64,000 bases of DNA from Balneolales bacterium (lineage in GTDB: Bacteria; Bacteroidota; Rhodothermia; Balneolales; Cyclonatronaceae): positions 1 through 64,000 of the forward strand of contig JAFIET010000010.1 of the NCBI GenBank assembly GCA_020832405.1, read 5' to 3'. Both the position numbers and the translations under genes were made by a program. A model generated the notes under the pieces. The model was not told the DNA's origin. It worked only from the letters and a program-made list of their open reading frames with translations, and ran no database searches. Within the stretch, counting starts at the first letter, position 1. Every line of letters begins with the position of its first letter. Of this stretch, positions 46,348-53,672 are shown piece after piece.

Positions 46348-47349
46348 TTAGTCGAGATCTACGTCTTCCAGGAACTCATATCCGTCGAAGGTATCGAAAT
46401 CGAAATCGCCGCCGAGATGAAAAATATACTCATCCAGCAGGTGAGGCCTCATCAGGCTCAGATATTCCCAGGCGTCATTACCAAACTGCCCGGGCATTTC
46501 GGCTACAAGCCTCAGCGGGCGTAAAGCCCTGAAAAGCAACCCCTGATGGATATAAGCATTGGCCTTAAACCAGTATGCTTTTTCTGCCTGATGCACATCG
46601 CTTAAATCAAATGAAAGGGTACGTTCAAAAGCTGAAACGGCCTCAGTCCAGCGTTCCATGTTGTAAAGGGTAAGGCCTTTATTCAGGTAAACTACGGCAA
46701 CCCGCGGATCATCAGGAAAAAACTCAATAACCTCGTCATATAGCTCCAGGGCCTGTTCATAGCTGCCTGAAAAAGCAAGCAACAGCGACTGATCAATTAT
46801 TTCCTCAACCGGATCGGCAGTGCTGTCGTTGCGGAGTGAGGCAAGCGGCTCAAATAAAATATAATCAGCCTCTTGCGGGATACCAAGCCGCTCAACCAGC
46901 GCCAGGCGGCTGTCGGTTCCGGTCTGAGAGCTTACCCGCAGCAGGTTCAGGCTCCAGACCAGTAAAAGAACAGCTGCTGCTGCAGCAATCCAGGCATAAT
47001 AGGGTTTAATGCTGAATGTTGGGACTGCGCTTTTATCTGCCATATCTGGTGTTGCCTTATAAGAAACCGGTTCGGCTTTTGCCGTGTTAATGGCTGTTTC
47101 TGATTCGGCAAGCTCTTCGGCATATATCTCTGATTCGGCTTGTGCCATAAGCGCCTTAAACTTTTCAGGATCGCTTGCTGCCATGTGTCTGAGATTGGCA
47201 TCAAGGTGAAGGTGATCCAGAAAATCAGGGTTTTCAAGAAGAAAAACCCAAAATGCTTCTGTTTCTTTAGCGGACATCTTTCCGGATAAGTAACGCTCAA
47301 TACTCCGGTGTGCCATTTCAATAAACTCGTTATTTGTAGGATTCTGCAT
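46348..47349 (-). CDS. Membrane anti-sigma-like protein with TPR-like periplasmic part
   Basis: This 333-residue protein has a soluble N-terminal part with a putative zinc-less anti-sigma-like helical region (ERYLSGKMSAKETEAFWVFL, common in Bacteroidota anti-sigma factors). A single membrane span lies at about 117-137 (YYAWIAAAAAVLLLVWSLNLL). The outer part carries TPR-like helices (GSYEQALELYDEVIEFFPDD, AVVYLNKGLTLYNMERWTEAVSAFERTL). It lies downstream of an ECF sigma gene on the same strand, 202 nt away. It probably binds that sigma factor and senses an envelope signal; this is inferred from context. A strong terminator follows. Confidence 0.8.
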   Translation of the reverse strand: MQNPTNNEFIEMAHRSIERYLSGKMSAKETEAFWVFLLENPDFLDHLHLDANLRHMAASDPEKFKALMAQAESEIYAEELAESETAINTAKAEPVSYKATPDMADKSAVPTFSIKPYYAWIAAAAAVLLLVWSLNLLRVSSQTGTDSRLALVERLGIPQEADYILFEPLASLRNDSTADPVEEIIDQSLLLAFSGSYEQALELYDEVIEFFPDDPRVAVVYLNKGLTLYNMERWTEAVSAFERTLSFDLSDVHQAEKAYWFKANAYIHQGLLFRALRPLRLVAEMPGQFGNDAWEYLSLMRPHLLDEYIFHLGGDFDFDTFDGYEFLEDVDLD

Positions 47350-47551
47350 CGTCTCTGAAGTTCAAACTATTGATAAGTTCTCCGAACCTTTTGGCACGGA
47401 GGTACGTGACAGCAACAGCAGCGTGAATAACTATAACCTGAAAAACCTGGAACTAACGATTGTGAACTGGAAAAAAGCGTATTGTTTGTCAAATCAGGCT
47501 GTCTTACGTACACCCCTTTAGAGTCAGAACTTTGGATTTCCTTACAGTATT

Positions 47552-48094
47552 TCAGGAATTTTTTTTTATACACTCCAAAAGCTTCTGATTGATGCGGTGT
47601 TTTCGGGTCCAGACATTGCTGGCGGTGGTATTAAATTCCCGGGCAAGGGTTTCTGTTTTTGCTTCAGGGTTACTAAGCATAAACAAAACCATGCGCCTGA
47701 AAGCAGCATTCAGTTTTTCAATACAAAGGTACAGCAAATCCTTAAGTTCATTGTCGATAAGCAGCTGCCCGGGGTTGTTGTGCGTACTTTCAAGCAAATC
47801 TTCTGAAGGCATTCCGGCCATTCGTTTGTTTTGTTTATAAAGCCGAAAATATTCATTTCGCGCTGAAACCAGTATATAGGCTGCCGGCTTAGTACCGTCA
47901 ATTTCACCTGTTTTTGTTTTACTGATAATCATAAGTAAAACATTTTGGGCACAATCTTCTGCATCATCTTTTGATACGCCAAAATGAATTCGGAGAAAAT
48001 CTGTAATTACACGGGTTGTTTTACGGGCAAGTTGGTTCATCTCAGCAACGTCGTCGTGCTGGATAGCGGTTATAAACCGGGAAAAGTCGTTCAT
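47552..48094 (-). CDS. ECF RNA polymerase sigma factor
   Basis: This 180-residue sigma-70 family protein has a sigma-2 region (ARKTTRVITDFLRIHFGVSKDDAEDCAQNVLLMI), a short linker, and a sigma-4 helix-turn-helix (LSNPEAKTETLAREFNTTASNVWTRKHRINQKLLE). The DAEDCAQN motif binds the -10 region. It lacks the first and third regions of housekeeping sigma, as expected for ECF type. The adjacent membrane protein downstream is its likely anti-sigma. Divergent from the M13 peptidase across about 380 nt. Confidence 0.9.
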   Translation of the reverse strand: MNDFSRFITAIQHDDVAEMNQLARKTTRVITDFLRIHFGVSKDDAEDCAQNVLLMIISKTKTGEIDGTKPAAYILVSARNEYFRLYKQNKRMAGMPSEDLLESTHNNPGQLLIDNELKDLLYLCIEKLNAAFRRMVLFMLSNPEAKTETLAREFNTTASNVWTRKHRINQKLLECIKKNS

Positions 48095-48475
48095 ATTAGA
48101 AGCAGGTTACGAGAAATATGAGAGGACAAATGTTTTCCGGCCGGGTTGAGTGAGCGCGTTCTACAGCTTAAGCAAGATTTCAGCATCAGCTACAGCTATA
48201 ATATGCAAATTTTAATAAGGGCAGCCGTTTTTATAACAGATACGAAAGTAATCTAAATCACCATTAATCCAAAGAAAAAGTGTAAATGAATTTACATCAG
48301 GTATCGTGCTTATTTAAGCAACGTTCATCGCCGGAATACTGCCGGTAGAGCAGTTAGCAGGCAGATGTATATGTTAAGCTGAAGCGTCTTATATTTATGC
48401 GCCGGTAATGCGGCCACACACCCGTAAACCAATCTGTAAACCCTTTTCTGAAACTTTCACTCTATTCCGGAAATT
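48095..48475. other. Divergent intergenic region
   Basis: About 380 nt with no supported gene. It should carry the promoters of the sigma gene (minus) and the M13 peptidase (plus). No clear inverted repeat or known RNA element was noted. Confidence 0.5.
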
Positions 48476-50545
48476 ATGATTCGACTACTTTTTTGGACCC
48501 TGATGCTTTTTTTTGCTCAGCAAGCTGCTTATGCAGCAACAATTGACACATCTTATGAGGACGGCGATGAAGCGCCTGCTGATAATGACCAAAAGCTGAG
48601 CTCCGGTATTTTCACCCACTTCATGGATACAAGTGTCCATCCCGGCGACGACTTCTATCAGTTTGTAAACGGCCTCTGGCTGGAGCAGACCCAAATTCCC
48701 GGCGACCGTGCCCGCTGGGGCAGCTTCGATGAGCTGCGCGAAATCGCTGACGGGCACGTGCTCGAAATCATCCGCGCGGCAGCAGAAGCAAATGCGCCGC
48801 ACGGCAGCGATCAGCAGAAAATCGGAGACATGTTCCGCTCATTCATGAACACCGGTTTGCTTGAAGAGCTCAGGCTCAGCCCCCTCAGCCCGCAGCTCGG
48901 AAAAATCGACGCCCTGCAGTCGCACGAAGATCTGGCCGGCCTCTGGGGTTACTTCCAGCGGTACCGCGCGGGCATCCCGATTTCGCTGTTTGTGGGTCAG
49001 GACCCGCAGCAGAGCGACCGTTACATCACCTCCGGAAGTCAGTCAGGTCTCGGGCTGCCCGACCGCGATTTTTATCTGAATGATGACGACCGCTCCCTCG
49101 CCCTGCTTGAGGCCTACCGTACGTTCATCGAAAGCATGTGGGAGCTGGCCGGCTGGGACAACCCGGCTGCTGCCGCCGAAACCGTAATCCGGATTGAAAC
49201 GGCCATAGCCGAAAACCACTGGACCCGCGTCGAAAACCGCGACCGGGTGGCAACCTACAACCTGATGAAAACCACCGAACTTGCCTTTTATTCGCCGGGC
49301 TTCGACTGGATGCTCTTCCTGGATCAGGCCGGCCTGGGCGATATCGAAGAGCTGGTGGTGCGTCAGCCTTCATACTTCACGGCTTTTGCAGCCATGCAGG
49401 CTGAAGTACCCGTAGCCGACTGGCAGACCTACCTCCGTTTCCACCTGCTTCGCAGCAGTGCTACGAGCCTCAGCGCCGATTTCGATGAGGCCCATTTCCG
49501 TTTTTACGGGCAGATTCTCAGCGGTCAGCAGGAGCAGCGCTCCCGCGAACTCCGCGGTGTAGCGGCAACGGAAAGCGTGCTCGGCTTCATGGTTGGTCAG
49601 AAATACGTGCAGGATCACTTCCCCCGCGAAGCAAGCGAGCGCATGGATGAAATGATTGATAACCTGCTCGTAGCTTTCGATCAGTCCATCAGAGAGCTCG
49701 AATGGATGACCGACGCCACCAAAGTTGAGGCCCTGGCCAAGCTTTCGACCTTCACCACCAAAATCGGCTATCCGGAAGTCTGGCGCAATTACGATTGCCT
49801 CGAAATCCGCCCCGACGAGCTCATCGGGAACCTGCGCCGTTCGGCCGTGTGCGAGTACGAGCGAAATATCGGTCGTCTGGGTCAGCCCATCGACACCACG
49901 GAGTGGGGCATGACCCCCCAAACCGTGAACGCCTACTACCGCGCTTCCCTCAACGAAATCGTGTTTCCTGCGGCCATCCTGCAGCCGCCGTTTTTCGATG
50001 TTGAGGCCGAAGATGCCGTCAATTACGGCGCAATCGGAGCCGTAATCGGGCACGAAATTTCGCACGGTTTCGACGATCAGGGCCGCCGCTCCGACGGCGA
50101 GGGCAACCTGCGCGACTGGTGGACCGAGGAAGACGAAGCCGCCTTCGGCCTGCTTGCACAGCGCATGATCGATTTCTACAGCAGCTTCAACCCCATCGAT
50201 GACATGCACATAAACGGGGCACTGGCGCTGGGTGAAAACATCGCCGATCTCGGCGGCATGAACGTGGCCTGGCGGGCCTACCTCAACTCCCTGAACGGAG
50301 CCGAGCCGCCGGTAATCGACGGCTTCACCGCAGAGCAGCGCTTCCTGATCGGCTGGGGGCAAATCTGGCGCACCAAGTTTACCGACGAAGCCCTGCGGCG
50401 TCAGCTGGTTACGGGGCCGCACTCGCCGGGCCGTTACCGCGTGCTGGGCATTGTGCCGAACCTCAATATCTTTTATGAAGCCTTCGAAGTGGGTCCGCAG
50501 CACAACATGTACAAGCCCGAAGAATCCCGCATCCTCATCTGGTAA
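48476..50545 (+). CDS. M13-family metallopeptidase (neprilysin-like), secreted
   Basis: This 689-residue zinc endopeptidase has a signal peptide ending near AYAA. The zinc motif HEISH (His526, His530) is followed by Glu587 in GENIADLGG, and NAYYRASLNEIVFPA is the substrate-binding block. The N-terminal segment DDFYQFVNGLWLEQTQIP is also typical. The length fits the family. It would cleave small peptides in the periplasm or outside. The closing motif is unlike the vertebrate CxxW end: the last residue is Trp (RILIW). It stands alone, followed by a terminator-like hairpin. Confidence 0.95.
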   Translation: MIRLLFWTLMLFFAQQAAYAATIDTSYEDGDEAPADNDQKLSSGIFTHFMDTSVHPGDDFYQFVNGLWLEQTQIPGDRARWGSFDELREIADGHVLEIIRAAAEANAPHGSDQQKIGDMFRSFMNTGLLEELRLSPLSPQLGKIDALQSHEDLAGLWGYFQRYRAGIPISLFVGQDPQQSDRYITSGSQSGLGLPDRDFYLNDDDRSLALLEAYRTFIESMWELAGWDNPAAAAETVIRIETAIAENHWTRVENRDRVATYNLMKTTELAFYSPGFDWMLFLDQAGLGDIEELVVRQPSYFTAFAAMQAEVPVADWQTYLRFHLLRSSATSLSADFDEAHFRFYGQILSGQQEQRSRELRGVAATESVLGFMVGQKYVQDHFPREASERMDEMIDNLLVAFDQSIRELEWMTDATKVEALAKLSTFTTKIGYPEVWRNYDCLEIRPDELIGNLRRSAVCEYERNIGRLGQPIDTTEWGMTPQTVNAYYRASLNEIVFPAAILQPPFFDVEAEDAVNYGAIGAVIGHEISHGFDDQGRRSDGEGNLRDWWTEEDEAAFGLLAQRMIDFYSSFNPIDDMHINGALALGENIADLGGMNVAWRAYLNSLNGAEPPVIDGFTAEQRFLIGWGQIWRTKFTDEALRRQLVTGPHSPGRYRVLGIVPNLNIFYEAFEVGPQHNMYKPEESRILIW

Positions 50546-50588
50546 ACCGGAGCAGCCCCGGGCAGCATCCATCGGAAAAAAACTGTCA

Positions 50589-50633
50589 GCGTCCGGTCGT
50601 GCAGATTTTCACACGGCCGGGCGCGCTTTTTTT
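50589..50633 (+). terminator. Terminator-like hairpin
   Basis: GCGTCCGGTCGTG and CACGGCCGGGCGC pair imperfectly and are followed by seven T. It lies 44 nt after the M13 peptidase stop. Confidence 0.7.
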
Positions 50634-50691
50634 GTAGGGGGATGTGTTTCCGGGCGGCACCGCTTCCTCATCTCAAAAAAACACCGCAGCA

Positions 50692-51219
50692 ATGAAAAAA
50701 TCCGATGAATCCGTACCCGCTGACCCGCTCATCATCCGGCTTCACAGCCGCGACCGGCACCGGATTGAACTGCTCGCCATCCTGCCGTCGCAGCAGCAGA
50801 ATCTAAATCCGGATACGACGGAAATGCGGAAAAGGGTGGAAGCACATCACCCTTTACCCCAGCCGGAATTTTCCGAAGACAGCGGCACGGCAACGATTCG
50901 GTGGTCGGCCAAAAAACTGCTGAAACGAAGTGGCGGCAGCTATCAGCTGCGGGAAACCGACGCGCTGCTGCGCCTGCAGCTCGAAAACCGGCTCTGGAGT
51001 CTTGTGGCCGCGCCGGGTTGGCTGTGCCTGGGCGGTGCAGCCGTTTATGCCTGGAAAATGCTCGATCAGCAGGAGCCGGCCGGGTTGTTCGCGGTGATTA
51101 TTCTGGCTGCTTTTGCCCTTCTGTTTTTTAATCAGCGCGACAAAGCGCAGGGCAAAGCCGTGGAAGAGCTGCGCCGGCAGATGCTCGCGCTCTGCGGGGA
51201 AAATCCGGAAAAGAGCTGA
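50692..51219 (+). CDS. Hypothetical two-helix membrane protein
   Basis: This 175-residue protein has a soluble N-terminal half with a basic core (TIRWSAKKLLKRS), a middle helix, two hydrophobic segments (LVAAPGWLCLGGAAVYAW and LFAVIILAAFALLFF) and a short charged tail. The family is not recognised. ATG at 50692 was preferred over the earlier start at 50644 because the latter adds 16 residues lacking any structure. It sits between a terminator and the beta-helix lipoprotein; no operon partner. Confidence 0.62.
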   Translation: MKKSDESVPADPLIIRLHSRDRHRIELLAILPSQQQNLNPDTTEMRKRVEAHHPLPQPEFSEDSGTATIRWSAKKLLKRSGGSYQLRETDALLRLQLENRLWSLVAAPGWLCLGGAAVYAWKMLDQQEPAGLFAVIILAAFALLFFNQRDKAQGKAVEELRRQMLALCGENPEKS

Positions 51220-51447
51220 GGCCCCGCCGTTCTGAATCAGCCTGAAACATCACAGAAGCGTTTGTTAACCTGCACTTAATACCATGGCGTTATATTAAAA
51301 CCATGTTAATATGAAACTTGTGGGTTTACCATGTCTTTCGACTGTAACATTCCCATAATACTCGGCCTGGTGTAAATAACACTAAGGTAACAGCAGAGCG
51401 ATAATCTTTGGGTGTATTCTTTTACCCAAAACCAATTTCACTTTGCT

Positions 51448-52911
51448 ATGCAACCACCTGTACAAAAAGTTCAGAAGTATCTGCTGTTAAGCCTGATGCT
51501 TGTGTTTTTTGCCGGCACTTTTTACGCCTGCAGCGACAGCTCAACCAACAACGACCCGGACCCGACACCGGATTTCATCGAGCTGTCCGGAAACCTTTCC
51601 ACCCAAACCCTCACCGCCAACAACCGCTATCTGCTTCGCGGTCAGGTATTTGTTCGTGACGGATCGGTACTAACCATCGAGCCGGGAACGGTGATCTTTG
51701 GCGACAAGCGCACCCGCGCAACCCTCATTATCGACAGAGGCGGCAAGATTATCGCCGATGGTACCCGCGAGAACCCCATCGTGTTCACTTCTGCGCAGGA
51801 GCCCGGCGTACGCGACCGCGGCGACTGGGGCGGACTCGTAATTCTGGGCCGCGCCAATGTGAATCAGCCTGAGCCGGCTGTAGAAGGTGTAACGCCTGCG
51901 GTCATTTTCGGAACCACGCACAGCAGGCAATTCGACGACGACAACTCAGGCATTCTCCGCTATGTAAGGGTTGAATTTGGCGGCATTGAACTTTCCCCAA
52001 ACAACGAAACCAATTCCATTACCATGGGTGGTGTAGGCCGCGGAACCATCATGGAATACAACATGGTATCTTTTGGCGGCGATGACGGCTTCGAGTGGTT
52101 TGGCGGCACTGTAAACGGCCGTTATTTAATTTCTCACGCCATGTGGGATGACGATTTTGACTGCGATTACGGCTGGAGCGGAAACGTGCAGTTCGGCCTC
52201 ATAATCCGCTACCCCGGTTTTGCGGATCAGTCTCAGTCGAATGCTTTTGAGTGTGATAACGGCCCCAACGACAACGATCAGCCACGCGATGAGCAGGGCA
52301 ACATCCTGTTTCCTGATTACGCCTTCACCACCGGTACCTTTTCTAACGTAACCGTGATTGGCCCCATCCGCGAAGGCGCAACCATTTCAAACGGAAACTA
52401 CGCCCACGCCATCGACCTTCGCCGCCGTGCCTCGGTTTCGATTTTCAACTCTGTGTTCACCGGCTTCCCGCGCGGCCTGCGCATGAATCAGCCTTCCGTA
52501 CTTGAAAACTTCCTGGCCGGTCGCGGTTCGCTCGAAAACAACGTAATGGTGTATGCCACCGAAGCAAATGCTTTCCTTGGCGGTTCTGGAGTTGATGCAG
52601 CAGCGGTTGCAGGTCTCTGGAATGAAAAAAATACCACGATTGCCGGTCCGTTCAGCGACGCCCTGCACACGCAGCTTGGCCTGAACCCGGACCTCTTCTT
52701 TGGCAGCCGCCTTGCTGACGACTACCCCTCAAACCCTGACTTCCGCGTAACCTCAGGTTTGCTGGCCAGCGGTGCAAGCTTCAGCCACCCGAGATTCAGT
52801 GAACCCAACCGCGCCGGCTTCTTCCAGCCTGTGAACTTCATCGGTGGCTTCGGCGCTGACAACTGGACCGAGGGCTGGACCGAGTTCGACCCCGTTAACC
52901 GAGAGTACTAA
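51448..52911 (+). CDS. Right-handed beta-helix lipoprotein
   Basis: This 487-residue lipoprotein (signal core LLLSLMLVFFAGTF, lipobox FYAC, Cys28) carries a beta-helix built from short repeated strands (GSVLTIEPGTVIFG, ATLIIDRGGKIIADGT, GGLVILGRANVN, SGILRYVRVEFGG, GTIMEYNMVSFGGDDGFEWFGG). In Bacteroidota such lipoproteins often accompany TonB-dependent receptors, as one does here two genes downstream. The exact ligand is unknown. The start was chosen at MQPPVQKVQ; an upstream GTG would add 12 residues. The gene is closed by a hairpin at 52934-52963. Confidence 0.85.
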   Translation: MQPPVQKVQKYLLLSLMLVFFAGTFYACSDSSTNNDPDPTPDFIELSGNLSTQTLTANNRYLLRGQVFVRDGSVLTIEPGTVIFGDKRTRATLIIDRGGKIIADGTRENPIVFTSAQEPGVRDRGDWGGLVILGRANVNQPEPAVEGVTPAVIFGTTHSRQFDDDNSGILRYVRVEFGGIELSPNNETNSITMGGVGRGTIMEYNMVSFGGDDGFEWFGGTVNGRYLISHAMWDDDFDCDYGWSGNVQFGLIIRYPGFADQSQSNAFECDNGPNDNDQPRDEQGNILFPDYAFTTGTFSNVTVIGPIREGATISNGNYAHAIDLRRRASVSIFNSVFTGFPRGLRMNQPSVLENFLAGRGSLENNVMVYATEANAFLGGSGVDAAAVAGLWNEKNTTIAGPFSDALHTQLGLNPDLFFGSRLADDYPSNPDFRVTSGLLASGASFSHPRFSEPNRAGFFQPVNFIGGFGADNWTEGWTEFDPVNREY

Positions 52912-52933
52912 CCGAAAACTGTCTTCAGAAAAA

Positions 52934-52963
52934 AGACCTGTCCGAAACCCTTTCGGGCAGGTC
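52934..52963 (+). terminator. Hairpin terminator
   Basis: AGACCTG-T-CCGAAA and TTTCGG-G-CAGGTCT form a stem of about 14 pairs with one mismatch, followed by a T-rich stretch. It lies between the beta-helix gene and the next lipoprotein and could attenuate rather than stop transcription of the TonB locus. Confidence 0.8.
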
Positions 52964-52994
52964 TGTTCTGTTTCTCCTACATCCACCGCCGAGT

Positions 52995-53615
52995 ATGTTC
53001 AGATTTTCATCCTTCCTGCTGATTTCCCTCTTCGCTTTTCTTGCAGTGTCCTGCTCCGAAAAGCCCGAAGATGCCGGTGCTTACCGCGCTTCCCTTCAGC
53101 TTGATGAAGCCAGCGCGCAGGCGCTGATGACCTCCGGAATCCGCTATGCCGGCCGCCTTCCCGCCGGGGCCACGATACAGACCCGTTACGAAGCCCGCTT
53201 CGATGCCGACTACGCCGAAACAGCCGCGGAACACCGCATCGACTATTTCTACCGCAGCCCCGATGACCGCGTTTTCATGGTCATCAGCCGGGATGCCCGC
53301 AGCCTGCACAGCCGCAGGCTTGCTACCGGCATAGAGCTGATACCCGGCGACAGCCTTTCCGCCCGCCCGCTCGCCTATGCTGAACACTTCCGCACCTGGG
53401 CCATGGCACCTGATGAGCTCGACCGCAAAGCCGGTGAACTCTTCCTCCTCATGAAAGCCGGTGCCGACCTCAGCCCCTTCTACCCGGAAAACTCCGGCGA
53501 TGAAGAATACATCGAGTTTCCGAACGCAGAAGTGCTTTTCGATACGCAGACCCGCAGCTGGGTCCGTGACGAACCGCATCCCCTCGATACCCTTCGGGAA
53601 CTCCGAAATCAGTAA
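52995..53615 (+). CDS. Lipoprotein of unknown function preceding the TonB receptor
   Basis: This 206-residue lipoprotein has a signal core FSSFLLISLFAFLA and lipobox AVSC with Cys20. The mature domain is acidic, alpha/beta, with strands FDADYAETAAEHRIDYFY and VFMVISRDARSLHSRRL. Family not recognised. It lies 57 nt before the TonB-dependent receptor on the same strand and downstream of the beta-helix lipoprotein, so it likely belongs to the same surface uptake or assembly locus. Nothing more can be said. Confidence 0.75.
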   Translation: MFRFSSFLLISLFAFLAVSCSEKPEDAGAYRASLQLDEASAQALMTSGIRYAGRLPAGATIQTRYEARFDADYAETAAEHRIDYFYRSPDDRVFMVISRDARSLHSRRLATGIELIPGDSLSARPLAYAEHFRTWAMAPDELDRKAGELFLLMKAGADLSPFYPENSGDEEYIEFPNAEVLFDTQTRSWVRDEPHPLDTLRELRNQ

Positions 53616-53672
53616 TAAACCCGCTTACCCGGCAAACGCACACCTTATTTATATTCAAGAACCAAAACTGGT

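Noticed and set aside
49370-50572. 400-codon minus-strand frame
   Set aside because: It is antisense to the M13 peptidase with intact zinc motif; no protein family features.
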